DNA of 64,000 nucleotides from Hippophae tibetana (lineage: Eukaryota; Streptophyta; Magnoliopsida; Rosales; Elaeagnaceae), in assembly GCA_037013495.1 (NCBI GenBank), contig CM072801.1, positions 15,429,501-15,493,500 of the forward strand, read 5' to 3'. Under the pieces are notes generated by a model that worked only from the letters and a program-made list of their open reading frames with translations, was not told the origin of the DNA and did not search any database. Shown piece by piece: positions 25,486 through 37,179 of the stretch. The stretch's first letter is position 1. Every line of letters begins with the position of its first letter. The translations under genes and the position numbers were made by a program.

Positions 25486-26619
25486 GATACATTAAAAATA
25501 TGTAAAAATTAAGACGATGGCTCTATAAAATTTCTACAAGATATTTCCTAGGTGCACAAGGCATTGACATGCACATGATTCTGAGGTGGATTGCACAAAA
25601 AATGCATTGCAATTCAAGTCTTGATGAGCACGTTTGGTTGTTAAATGTCCTTGTCAAAATTAGTTACATGAGTAGTATATTAGTTTAGTTAAACAACATT
25701 GTAATGTGCACATTGGTTGTGAATAAATAATAAACAATAAATACATTGTAATGTGCACATTGGTTGTGTTATATTCAACACAGAATTTACAATCATTACT
25801 TAGTATATTTGTTATCTCTTTTTTCATGAGCTTACCCTTCACGCATTTCTTTTCTTTTCACCTTCAATCTCAAGTTCTTGAACAATGTTGGACGAAAATA
25901 TCTTGATCTAATGATGGTGTTGGTGTTGTATGTCTAGGACATGATATCACAATTTCAATTATTTAAGTAAAAAAGTAAAAAAAAATTAAAAACAATAAAA
26001 TGAGTTTTATTAAAGAAGAAAGTGACCTAAATATAATACAATAAATTAAAAATACTCTGTAAGAGATAATGACTCATATTTTAAAAATAATGACACATAA
26101 TTTTAAGAAAATATTAGAAATAATATCTCATATTAATTAAAAATAATATTAAGATAAAATTTATAAATATTATTTGTAATTATAGCGATTAAGTTAACAT
26201 TTAAACTTAAAAATTACATTATTCTTATTGACATTGAGGTTTTCATCTCATTTCAACAAAGTCTAACAATCGCAACCAAGCTTCAAAATGTTACGTGACA
26301 AACTTGGTCAAAGCATTTCCTCAAACAGAAGGTGTGTAGCTTTTATGTCCTTCAACATATCATATATAAAACAAAACATTATTTACAAATACTTATTCCA
26401 TATCAAGCTTGTACTTGCATTATTTCATCATAATTAAACAAAATCGGGGTAGAGAGTGAATAAATTACATAGAGATCTCGCTTAAATTTTGAGATCTACT
26501 ATAAAACTTCACAAATCTATTACCTCAAGGGTCATCATCATCATCCAGACCTAACGTACAAATTTTAGATATATTGTACTCCTTTGACGAGGGCTAATCT
26601 AAAATTGCAAACAAAAATA
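25486..26619. other. stretch between hAT and copia element, no gene assigned
   Basis: A 25-base motif CATTGTAATGTGCACATTGG (then TTGTG) occurs twice, at 25697 and 25744, with an internal palindrome AATGTGCACATT. About 26220-26340 and 26440-26600 are less AT-rich and might contain worn gene pieces, but no protein was recognised. Confidence 0.4.
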
Positions 26620-26850
26620 GTTTCTGTCGATGGTATTGAATTATTGAAATATGAAAGAAATGTGTATTTTCATTGATATGATTGATAAATGATTACACTT
26701 ATTTATAAAACTAGTTTCTCATATATATATATATATATATATTATTTTATATTGATACAACAAATCATATCTAAATAATATCTTATATTTATATAGTAAA
26801 TCACATAATAATAATTATTCTAGATCATGTACAATTTGATTCCTTAAGAC
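26620..26850 (-). repeat. probable 3' LTR of copia element 1
   Basis: On the minus strand a tract CTTGAGAGTGAG is followed by sequence typical of plant copia LTRs, including TTTATAAATAAGTGTAATCA (a TATA-like motif) and AATACACATTTCTTTCATAT near the end. An (AT)n run lies at about 26716-26742. Both edges are approximate because the partner LTR was not found. Confidence 0.5.
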
Positions 26851-27369
26851 TCACTCTCAAGATAGAATATATGTTGATTACACCTATCTTACTTAAGAGG
26901 ATAGTGATTTGTTTAGTACTCAGTAGCTTGGTAAACAAGTTAGTTGGCTTCTCTTGTGTTTTGATATAAACGGTCAAAACCAATCCTTTTTTCACCTTTC
27001 CCTAAATAACACGATAATTGATTTCAATGTTTTTTGTTCACTCATGAAAGACTATATTCGAAGCTATATGAATTGTGGCCTAATTGTTATAAAATAATAT
27101 GAGTGCAAGTGTGTAGTTAACATTCAAGTCTTTTAACAGATTTCTAATCCATGTAATTTTGCAACATGTTGTTGCCATAGACCTGTACTCTACCTCTACT
27201 GAAACAATAAACAGTTATGTGTTTCTTAGTCTCTTGTCCTTACAACGCGCATAATCTACATCATAGTAAGCTTTTATTTCTAATTGTCTAATGGAAGGTA
27301 ATAGTATCCCTTGACTTGGGGTATGTTTCAAATATCTCAACACTTTATGAGCTGGATCTAAGGGAGGTT

Positions 27370-29232
27370 TGATGAGTGCTCAAAAAGCACTAAAATAACC
27401 ATGATTTTATGCACATTAATTGATTAAATATATATATATTTATATGTTTTATCATATATTTATATAAATTTGTCTTTTTCGGAATCACGGGTATTTTTAT
27501 TATTTTTCAGGTATTTTGGCTTAAAAACGCAACTTAAAGACTCAAAGAAGAATACTTGAAGCAATACATCACAAATATATTAATAAATAAATGGGGAAAG
27601 GTCAACAAATATGCAAAAATTGGAAAAATGGGTCAAAAAGGTCAAAAATATCAAAAAGGAGAAAAACGCGCCGCCGCGCCGCCCTACCGCCCAGCCGCGC
27701 GCGCAGTAGCGCCCAATCCCGCGCCAAGCTACGCGCGGCCACTGTTCATCCGCGCAGAACTGCGCGCACGGGTACTGTTCATCCGCGCGCGCCCAGCTGC
27801 CTCCGCGCGCGCCGATGCCCGTTTCACCCCATTTTTCACGTGCAGCCGCCCCATGAGGTCATGCTGACGTCATCAATGACCTCAGCATTTCCATTACGCG
27901 TTTTAACATTTTTTTTACTCATTTTTTCTCTCCATCCTCACCTATAAATACCCCTCTTCCCTTCACTTCAAAACACACCTTCAACACCTCCAAATACATT
28001 CTTTTCTCTCTTTTCTTAGATTTTTAGGTTTTTTTAGTTTTTCTTAGTTTTTAGTTCAATTCTCTTAGTTTTAGAGTTCTTCCCTTTTTGGGAAGAACTA
28101 GTTATGTTTATGTAATTTTTTTAGCTTTTTGATTCAATAAATGGGAGTGCAAATTCCGCTTGGAGTTTTTCCAGCAACGGGAATAGCGTCGAAGTTCTGT
28201 AAGGATTTTATTTTCTTTACAGTTATTTTTTATGCTTTATTCTTACATGTTATATTTAATTTGTCTGTGGTTAAATTTAACTGTGCTGGTTGTTTAGTAA
28301 ACATGATGTAATAATAACGTTGTTATGCTTGCGAAATATTAAATAGGTGAAAATCTCTAAAATGGATTGATTTTATTTTTATTCATGATTTTATATTAAG
28401 AATGTTAGAGAGAAATATATTATTTTTCATTACAAACTTAAACCTGAAAATTAGATTTTAAGGTTTAGTTATCCGGTCTGATTTAGAGTAGTGCTCTTTT
28501 ATTTGATGGTACAATCGCCCGGTAGTTAGATTGAAGCTCTATTTCAAAAGTTTTTATAAGAATTATTATCTGAAAATGTATTGACGACATGTTTTCAATA
28601 GTGGTTTTAAAACTTGAAAGTTAGTACTCGGATAACTAAATTCTTAGGTTTAATTTGGACACCTTGAATAAAGTTTAAATTGTCTAACCCCACCAAAGGT
28701 GGCATTTAAATGGTTCATTTTCAATCTCTTAGAAAAGGGAATTAATTTAATTAGGCAAATTAGTTATCAACCCCACCCATAGGTGTTAATTGATTTGTTT
28801 AGTTAACAAAGAATATCTAACCCCACCAAAGGTGGTATTCATACAAAAAAGGGAGAATCAATAAATATCAATTCATATCTTTAATAACCTAAATAATATG
28901 AGCAAGCATAATTAACTTAGTTATTATATCCATAAATACTCCGCCATTATAAATGATAAAATTTGCATGAATGTTTATTGAATCTATGTTTAATTTTATG
29001 TAATTAGATTAAAAACACAAAACCCCAAAATATCGTGACATGATGTTTAGGATTTAATTTCGTTTTTAAAAGTTTGAATAATAAATTAAAAACCACATAC
29101 ATTCCTTCCTTAGATCGACCTTGGGAGTATACTTATCATTTTCTACGAAATGATTCGTGCACTTGCGAGAGTTTTATAAATATTAAAACCAAAGTATTGG
29201 CAAGAATTGGCGATGCCGGTTTTCGCTCATCA
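27370..29232 (+). mobile_element. solo LTR, Athila/Tat-like family, copy 2
   Basis: This 1863-bp block starts TGATGAGTGCTC and ends CGCTCATCA. It is flanked by perfect 5-bp repeats AGGTT (27365-27369 and 29233-29237). It aligns throughout with the reverse complement of 1514-3266. It carries a promoter-like region: a strikingly GC-rich patch at about 27665-27800 full of GCGCGC, then CTATAAATA at 27942 and a CTTCAAAACACACCTTC leader. The end contains GGGAGTATACTTATCATTTT and TCGTGCACTTGCGAGAG. No internal retroelement region remains. It lies inside the RNase H region of copia element 1, whose reading resumes on either side. Confidence 0.9.
27942..27950 (+). promoter_or_regulatory. TATA box of solo LTR copy 2
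   Basis: CTATAAATA followed by a C/T-rich stretch and a CTTCAAAACACACC leader is a well-formed plant LTR promoter. It lies about 140 bases after the CpG-rich patch. Whether it is used is unknown. Confidence 0.55.
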
Positions 29233-32200
29233 AGGTTGTCATGATTTATCGATGAATTGACTCAAAATGTGTACTACATACACAAGGTCTAGTCTGGTGA
29301 TTGTAAGATAAATGAGTCTTCCAACTAATCATCGTATTGAGATGCATGTTTCAACAATATTCCATCACCTTTCCGTAACACATCAATAGTAAACCATGAT
29401 GGTTTAACTCTTAGGAAACTAGCATCCTTAAAAACTTCAAATGCATACTTACACTGACTCAAAAAAATCCTTGTTTAGACTGTACTACCTCAATACTAAG
29501 AAAATTTGTTTCCTACCCCATATCTTTGAGCTTGAACTTACTTGCAAGAAATTATTTCGTTTTCAAGATGGCCTTCAAATCATTTCTGATCACTATAATA
29601 TCATCAATATATTAAGAAGGTTGTAAATCTTTCTTAGTAATTTCAGACAAAAAATGAATAGTATGACCAGGATTGACTAAAAACATCATCCTTAAGAGTA
29701 GTAGAAAGTTTCAAAATTCATTGTCGGGAGCTTGCTTCAATCCATACAATGATTTGTAAAGTTGACAAACTTTATGCTCCCTCTTTCATCCAAAACTAGA
29801 AGGTAGCTTCATGAAAACCTCCTCATATAAGTCACCATTGAAAAAGGCATTGTTGAAATCTAATTGGTGGAGGTTCCAACCCTACAAAGTTTCTAAACTA
29901 AAAAGAATACAAACTGTAGTGAGCTTGGCTACAAGAGAAAAGGTTTCTTGATAATCATTTTTGGTAATTTGACTGTAACCTTTGGCAACTAAACGAGCCT
30001 TGCAACATTCCACGGTGTCATCGGGATTATGTTTAATCTTAAAGACCCACTTATAGCCAATTGGTTTCTTGTTAGAAGGAAGAGGTACCAAACTCCATGT
30101 CTTATTTTCTTATAGGGCTTGAATTTCTTGATTTATGGTTGCCCTCTACTTTGGTTCAAGGGTGGCCTGAAAAAAAGATTGTGGTGTCTTTTCTAGGCTA
30201 AGATTGATGATAAAAGCTTTATGTGTGGGAGAAAGTCTATCATAGGATAAGACATGAGCAATGGAATGAGGAGTACCTCAAGGCTAAACTTCACTCGTAG
30301 AGGATGACAGTGTAGGGTAAGAAGGAAGGACTACCTCAATATGAAAGTCTTACGATGTGGTCGGTGTTCTGGTGGTTCTTGTAGAGTGTCGTGATGAAGA
30401 ATCTATTATTGGGAAAATAGATGAGTTTGAGATGATTGGAATGTGATTGTGATTCTGGAAGTTATGGTGAGCGAAGATTGGAATCAAATTGTGATCTTGG
30501 AAGATTTGGAGTGTTAGGAGTGGAATTAGACTCAGATTTGAAAAGATTTGGTAAAAGGTGGTGGTCTTTTCGAGATGAAATAAATGAAGAAGGAAATAAG
30601 TGACTTAATGGCTGAGAGTTATCAGGAGTCATAGGTGTGGTAGTCCTAGCATGATAAGGAAATTCAGTTAAAAAATTGCATATCAAGACACTAGTGTTTT
30701 CTTATCCTTTAAGCTATAAACCTTGTAACCCTTTTGACCATAAGGATAACCCAGAAAGATATATTCAATAGAATAAGGGTCAAATTTACTAGGTTGCAAT
30801 GAATGGGTGGAAACAAAACACTTATAACCAAAGACACGAAGTTGGGATTAGGTCGGTGGTTTGTGAAACAACATCTCAAAAGGTGTTTTCCCTTGTAAGA
30901 GTGGTGTTGGTGTCCAATTGATTAGATAAGCAGCAGTCAATATGGTATCCTTATAAAAAGGTTTGGGCAAGTATGATTGAAAAAAATGCATAAGCAATGT
31001 TTAACAAGTGTTTATGTTTACGCCCAACGATACCACTTTTTAAGGCATATTAATGCAACTCGTTTGGTGTAAAATACCTTTAGAAGGATAGTATTTGACG
31101 CATTTAAACTTGGGACCATTATCACTCCTAACAATCTTGACTCTTTTCCCAAACTGTGTCAACTAAAGTAAAAAAATGAATGAGTAAATTTCTTGCTTCA
31201 GACATATAATGCATGAGGAAAACGCAAGTACTCTTAGAATAGTCATCAACAATTGTTAAGAAATATTGAGCTCTAGAAAGAGATGGAATATGATATCCAT
31301 CTCATATGCCCACATGAATTAAATCAAAACAAGAAGTATTGGTTCAAAAAGTTAGAGAAAAAGAATGTCTAGTTTTCTTAACTATAAAACAAATAGAACA
31401 ATGACTAAAATCACAAGTTTTATTTTTCCATAAAAGGGAACAAAGAAATAGCCTTGCTAGAGGGATGGTTGAGTCGTTGATGCCACAAGTCTTGAGTTTT
31501 AGTCTACACCATATTGCTCGTTCCTTTCTTAGGAATATTGAGGTAGTAAAGTCCCTCATTTTTCAGTTCCCGTCCTAATCATCCTCATCGATTGAAGCCC
31601 TATATAAAAAAAAACTTGTTTGATGTGACATAAAAGGAATCCAACATAAGCTTGCTAATAGATATGAGGTTCAAGTAGAATAATGGGAAACAAAGGACAT
31701 TATATAGTATAAATTGTGAGGAAAAGACTACAATCCCAATATGAGAAACTTGCAATATGGTACCATCAAGTAGTTTGATTGTACAATTATGAATAGGCTG
31801 ATATGATGTAAGATGGATAGGATCACACACTATATGGTCACTGGCTCCAGTATCTAATATCCAAATCATATATGTATTGTATTATGTGAGAGAAAATACT
31901 TTACCTAATATCTCTTCAAAATTAGGAACATTACCAATAAGATTGGTAGATGATGGTTGTATTATATTTAACATCTTTAATAGTTGGTGGTTGTCATTGG
32001 TCTTGCCATATATTGCCTTAATCTTGCTCAAAATTTCCATCATTTTCTTGCATTACATTCATTAGTCATTCCCACAAGGTTTACTTTCGAGCTACCTTCT
32101 TCTCCTTCCAATGTTTTCTTTTTCTTGGGACAATAATCATATGTATGGCCTTTGATGCCACAATACATACACATAAGGTATGCCCTGTAGCTTTTGGTGT

Positions 32201-33849
32201 TGTGTTTTTCAATTTTGCATTTGTCGCACCACTTGGTATCTCCTTATGTGAATTGAATTTCACGAGAGGATTTCCTCACAGCAAATGTTGATGCCTTTAA
32301 GACATGTATTTTTTATCAGTGGATACCTCTGCCTATTTCTCTTGTCGAATAACCATAGCATAAGCGTTTTTAGGAGCTAGTAAAGGGTCCATATCGATAA
32401 TGTTACTCTTGGTCTACGCATAGTCTTCATTCAACCCCATCAAAAACTTTATGGTTTTCTACGTCTTAATGTAGTCTTTGGCCTTAGAAGCATCCTTACA
32501 ACTATAAGAAGGGAAATCACAGAGTGCATCTTTCTCATCCCATATGCTTTTAATCTTTGTAAAGAAAGATGTGATTGTCATTGTGCCCTGTTCGTAGCTA
32601 TGTATGGCGCTTTTGATTTGAAAGAGGGCAACTATATTGATATGAGAAAATCTTTCTTTCAATTCCAACCATATACCATGTGCATCCTTACAGTGGATTA
32701 CATTGTTTGCAATCTCCTTCGACATAGCTTATAGTAACCAAGTTTTTCATAAGGATGTTACATTTTTCTCACTGTAGTTGCTCAAAATCGTTCACTACTA
32801 TAAAGAAGGGCTTTTATAATCGACTTAAGATTTTAAGTCTGTTCAAACATGACTTAAAATTTAAAGTCGATTCAACATGACTTAAAATTTAAAGTCGGTT
32901 CATGGGTAGAATCAACTTTAAATTTTAAGTCAGTCATACATGTCAACTGATTTAAAATTTTAAATTAGTCCTACTTGTCAACCGACTTAAAATTTTAAGT
33001 CACCTTGCCTACACTTAAATTATACTTAAATTGATCATTTGAAATTCAAATAATTGCAATATGCACTCAATCGATATATATGATTGTCCAATGTCTATGT
33101 CAGATATTTCTCTAGGAAGTGGCACAATCCATCCATCATTTAAGCTATTTTTGTTTTCACAACAATAGTCATCAAAGAGCCAAGATTTTTAGTGAAGTTT
33201 ATAGCATATTCATAATTATACTTTTCCATGGCTTCTTCTTGAATGACTTAGTGCATGATGATTATCCACTCGAGATAAATTTACCACAAGATACTTTCTT
33301 TACATTTCTTAAATGTGTCACACTTACCAATTATGGTATAATAGACTAAACAAGATGTATTATATATATTAGTAACAATAAAAGAATAATAATATAATAC
33401 AAGTAGTAAAAACAAATTATCTTAAGTAAAAATAAATAGTACCATATCAAAATTTAGCATAACTTGATTCAATGGCCAAGCCACATATTCTCCAACAACT
33501 TCTTGGATTGTGGTAGCATCAGAAGGCAGCGGGTTGTTTTGGTCTTGAGATCAATAATGTTAACACCATAAATTTTTCTTTTCATACACAACCAACAAGG
33601 AAGGTTGTATATTACCATAATTATTGGCTAACATCTATATCTACTACTAAGAGAATTGTGTGATTAATTCCATTAACAACAATGGCAAGATAAAGATTGC
33701 GCAAATTAGATGCAAATTGAGGGGATAAAATATCTACTACTTTTCAATTTGGAGAATCAAAAGGATGATGTAGTATCCCATCATCAGATCGATTCTTTGA
33801 ATGCCAAGTCAACATCTTTTATGTCTCTTTAATTTTCAACAACCTTTGA

Positions 33850-34360
33850 AAGCAAGGAATCAGAGGAAAGTACCAAATAACCTTTATGGCACGCCTTTCT
33901 TAGGTGTTGTCTCATTTGTAGCAAGCTTTCATATTGATTCTTTACACACCAAACAATCATCTAATGTCTCATATTATTTTCTATAAAGAATGCAATCATT
34001 TGGACAAGCATGAATCTTATGATATTTTATTCCAAAACAATTAAGAGATTTCTTCATTTTGTACATTAAAGATGGAAACTCATTACCCTCAGATAACATA
34101 TCTATTAGTACATTTAGTAATTTTGTGAATCCCTTGTAAAAAATATCATTTTTTGCCTTCACATTATACAAATGAACCAATCTAGACATTTTAGTGTATT
34201 TCTTGCACTCTTGATACAATGACTTTTTGACATCTTCTAGAAGTTTTTTAAAGGTTTCAGGATCATCTTTATGTGGTTCATCTTCAACAGCATGAAACAT
34301 ATATTTTGTTTTGTACATTATGTCTAGATTGTCTCTTCTGATAAAATATATATAATTCAC
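33850..34360 (-). pseudogene. CACTA TNP2-like transposase, N-terminal fragment
   Basis: The 128-residue frame (34360-33974) has the layout of the TNP2 N-terminal region. It contains the start MFHAVEDEPHKD, the stretch LLEDVKKSLYQECKKYTKMS, then LVHLYNVKAKND, the block ISxM-like IDMLSEGNEFPSLMYKMKKS and the diagnostic KYHKIHACPNDCILYRK. After a stop the reading continues weakly (DDCLVCKES near 33960-33920), matching the cysteine motif that follows in intact TNP2. The catalytic part is missing. A separate worn block near 33620-33460 (NPLPSDATTIQEVVGEYVAW) resembles the domain found in the second ORF of plant CACTA elements. Confidence 0.8.
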
Positions 34361-34819
34361 TCATATTCTTATTTATCTCTTTCTCATTAGTATTATCAAT
34401 ATTTTTCTCTATGATAATACCAACATTTATAATTCAAAAGAATACAACTACAGATAAGGTAATACTTATTCTCATCAATATCATAAAATTTCTCTTTTTT
34501 ACATTTAACACATGGGTATCAAGTCATACTAATTTCATTATTACTATTTCTACTTGCAAATTTCAAGAAAGTTTTAACTCTAGAAATATATTCCTTCTTA
34601 ATTCTACACTTTGACATCCAAGATTTGTCTATTTTCTATTGATGACATTAAATATGTATCAAATAAAATATAAATGTATTAATCATCAATATATTTTAGC
34701 TATTATTATATATGAAGTTATAAATTATTATAATATCTATTAAAACATCATATAAAAATAAATACATAAAATTCAAATAATTAATAAATTCATTATAACA
34801 TTAACAATATATAATATAT

Positions 34820-34935
34820 AATAATTTATATATATATGTGTGTGTATGTATGTATGTATGTATGTATATAATAATAATAATAAATTTAAAATAAATTAAT
34901 ATATATAAAAACATGATATATATATATATATACAA
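34820..34935. repeat. simple repeats (TATG)n and (TA)n
   Basis: A run of TGTATG/TATG units at about 34838-34868 is followed by ATA/ATT-rich runs and an AT dinucleotide tract near 34915-34931. They lie inside the CACTA element. Confidence 0.8.
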
Positions 34936-36010
34936 CCTACGTAACACAAAAATATATACAAATAATTAATAACATATAATATACATTAAAATAAAAATAA
35001 TAATTTTATAAAAATATAATATCAATGATAAGTGTACAATAGTACATGGAAATACTTACAAGAATAAAACAAATGACAAAATGAAGAAAATGAAGAAAAA
35101 AATAGTGTTTGTTAAGTGAGAAAGTGAAAAAAAATGGGTAAAAAAATGAGTATTATGCTTAAAAAATGACGAATATGGATCAAAAATTGGAGAGGAATAA
35201 AACTCAACTGAAAATTTTGGAAAGGGTGGTCGAAAGTGGCCAAAAATAAAGAAAACAACTTAGAGGTAGTGCACGAAAAAAGGTGAGAAATGAGGAGATA
35301 AGCCAAAACTATTAACAAATGGTGGGAGTAAAAAGAAAAAGAAAAAAAGACACTTAGCGTCGGTTCTACATGTCAATCGACGCTACACGTAGGACTTAGC
35401 GTCAATTGTACACGTCAATCGACGCTAGTCTACGTGTAGTGTCGATCTTATGTGTCAACTAACTTAAAATTACGAATTGATTGATGTGCACAATTGATGC
35501 TACGTCCTATATGTAACCTTTATTTCCACATCGATTTATGATTTTTTTAGCAATTTTTAAGTCGATTTATAAACATACCAACTTAAAATTCGTTATAAGT
35601 TGGTTTAAAGAAAAAAACTGACTTTAAATCCCAATTTAAATACTCTTTATTATAGTAATCATTATGGGTTGACTTGATTAGAGTTCCATCAATAAAACCT
35701 TTTTTTATGGTGAGCAACATAATCATCAATTGCTCCCATGTCGTGTAGTTATCTTTCATGAGAGGTTGTGCGACTAGAACGACTCCTGATTGATCTAAAT
35801 GATAAAGAATGATAGGGTGATTAGCATTTTCCCAAGATGTCGAGGCCTTGAAGGCATTTTGTTGTTGAACTTTAGCCTTATGTGCTTCTTCTCCATCAAT
35901 GGTAAGTTACGTTTTGTTCGTCTTTTTTTAGGTTCTCAAGAGCCTTATTATCGTCGGGGACAATAATTTTCCAATCGTACATGCCGATAATAATATTGTT
36001 TTAAAGTGAA

Positions 36011-36496
36011 ATAGAGAGAGAAAGTGAGATATTTTAGTTACATAATATTTTTAATATTAAATTTTATTTTTATTTTTTTTAAAATGTCGTCTGTCATGTT
36101 ATATTTTTTTTACTTTTAATATTAAAAATATATTTTTTTAATTAAAATTAAAATAAAATTATTTAAATAAGTGAATTATATATAAATTATAAATAAAGAA
36201 AAATAAAAACTTTAGATCCTGTTTCTAATATAAAAGTATAAGTGAGTGTCCCTATAAAAACAAAAAATAATAGTGGATGTTATGTCTTATATTGTCTTTC
36301 TGTCTTTTTAATAAAAAATTATTATATTAATTGATTTTATTTATCTCAAACAACTATGTATCTTACTTAATAAGTCATTACACGTTCCTTTTAACTCATG
36401 GGCATGAACATCTAAGTTTTGATTTTTTTTCATATAAATTTCGGGTTTAACAGCATCACATAATGAATTTTTATATAAGAAGTTTTATTTTAATTC

Positions 36497-36549
<53 letters not shown>

Positions 36550-36840
36550 CCTTGTATGTTTTTATATATATATTTTTCATAAATAACATATGTTTATTTT
36601 AAAAAATTAAAAATAAATAAATATATAAAATTTATTTTTAATAGATATTTAAGGTATATGAGAGGATGTAACATATTGATCGGTAATAATCCTAAATATT
36701 TGACTTAAAAAAGATAATATATGTACTAATTGTTTCTTTGAAGGAAAACATTGAAACAAAATATTCGTACTCATAGTTTTAGACTTGGGGTATAAACTTG
36801 AATATTTTGTAGGTTGTACACAGAATATACTTTATACTTA
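36011..36840. other. AT-rich spacer upstream of RPL29
   Basis: The stretch contains a long (TA)n microsatellite at about 36498-36547 (roughly 25 repeat units). The 5' LTR of copia element 1 should lie somewhere here but is not recognisable. No gene is visible. Confidence 0.5.
36498..36547. repeat. (TA)n microsatellite
   Basis: An uninterrupted TA dinucleotide run of about 50 bases, about 300 bases upstream of the site II motifs of RPL29. Such runs are length-variable. Confidence 0.9.
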
Positions 36841-36841
36841 T

Positions 36842-36962
36842 AGGCCGGTTCGATGGGCTCGTTAAATGGTTTGGGTTAAGTCTCTTCCAGTAATATTGGA
36901 GCCCAAATAACTGGTCTGGGCTATGCCCAATTGATATCACTAAAATTTGGTTGCTAGGGTTT
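36842..36962 (+). promoter_or_regulatory. RPL29 promoter: site II elements plus telo-box
   Basis: Several TGGGCT/GCCCA site II motifs occur close together: TGGGCT at 36854, GCCCAA at 36901, TGGGCT at 36917 and GCCCAA at 36925. They are followed by a telo-box-like CTAGGGTTT at 36954-36962. This combination is the known signature of promoters of plant ribosomal protein genes and others expressed in cycling cells, where TCP factors bind site II. It lies about 220-340 bases upstream of the ATG. No TATA box was seen, which also fits this class. Confidence 0.75.
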
Positions 36963-37065
36963 CCTCTTAAAACTGTTATCATCTCATTTGCTCTGTGGAG
37001 GTTATCAGCTAAATCCCTACAAGAGCATCGCATACCTTCGCTTCGAATCAATTCTTCTTCTCTCG

Positions 37066-37177
37066 GTAAACTCCTATCTCCGTAATTCTATTTATCATTC
37101 ATGAAGTTTTTATCTATGTTTTGGTCATAACGTAATAATTTGATTTATAATGTCTGTTGTTCTATGCTGAATTACAG
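37066..37177 (+). other. 5' UTR intron of RPL29
   Basis: A donor CG|GTAAAC at 37066 follows a pyrimidine-rich leader (ATTCTTCTTCTCTCG), and an acceptor TTACAG ends at 37177, leaving AG before the ATG at 37180. Leader introns are common in plant ribosomal protein genes. The transcript itself is not seen, so this is a prediction. Confidence 0.7.
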
Positions 37178-37179
37178 AG

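Larger units (their letters stand above)
32793..35660 (-). mobile_element. CACTA (En/Spm) DNA transposon, small defective copy
   Basis: The left end reads CACTACTATAAAGAAGGGC. The right end, reverse-complemented, reads GATTACTATAATAAAGAG, so the ends match as CACTA-type terminal repeats with decay on the right. The 3-bp flanks are GTT (32790-32792) and ATT (35661-35663), a 2-of-3 match. Subterminal regions carry repeated motifs: AAAATTTAAAGTCGRTTCA variants at 32830-33005, and CATGTCAATCGACGCTA / ACACGTCAATCGACGCTAG at 35350-35430. Inside are remnants of a TNP2-type transposase and of a second CACTA ORF on the minus strand. At 2868 bp it is far below the size of autonomous plant CACTA elements and encodes no complete protein. 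It is inserted in the gag region of copia element 1. Confidence 0.85.
26620..36010 (-). mobile_element. Ty1/copia element 1, broken, with two later insertions
   Basis: A copia element reads leftward. Gag lies at about 35990-35661 (with a motif like MLLTIKKGFIDGT) and 32790-32300. A CCHC knuckle like CMYCGIKGHTYDYC is near 32200-32130. The protease region WILDTGASDHIV is at about 31865, followed by GAG-pre-integrase. The integrase core has VRSDNGPKF near 31110 and LRVFGYKCF near 30840. Reverse transcriptase includes GYKWVFKIKHNP and [10 protein letters not shown] (30091-29882). RNase H is at about 27369-26870 (AHKVLRYLKHTP). A purine tract and probable 3' LTR follow near 26850-26620. A solo LTR at 27370-29232 and a CACTA element at 32793-35660 interrupt it. 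It is an old copy with many breaks. The 5' LTR was not recognised. Confidence 0.82.

Noticed and set aside
26440-26600. Possible host exon ending in a run of Asp codons (LGLDDDDDP, minus strand)
   Set aside because: An acceptor-like TTTTGTTTGCAATTTTAG precedes it, but the frame following the acceptor meets a stop and no protein is recognised. The Asp run comes from a CAT trinucleotide repeat.
27556-27947. Two overlapping Arg/Ala/Pro-rich frames of about 100-118 residues
   Set aside because: They arise from the GC-rich patch of the solo LTR. The arginine- and alanine-rich composition is a by-product of GCGCGC repeats.
30462-30686. 74-residue minus-strand frame rich in Ser/Pro/Thr
   Set aside because: It is the variable linker between integrase and reverse transcriptase of copia element 1, not a separate gene.
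35112-35318. 68-residue hydrophobic frame on the minus strand
   Set aside because: It falls in A/T-rich non-coding DNA of the CACTA element. Phe/Leu/Ile content is what T-rich sequence gives by chance, so it is no evidence for a membrane protein.
36779-37051. 90-residue minus-strand frame over the RPL29 promoter
   Set aside because: It is antisense to the site II and telo-box promoter and 5' leader, with no similarity to known proteins.
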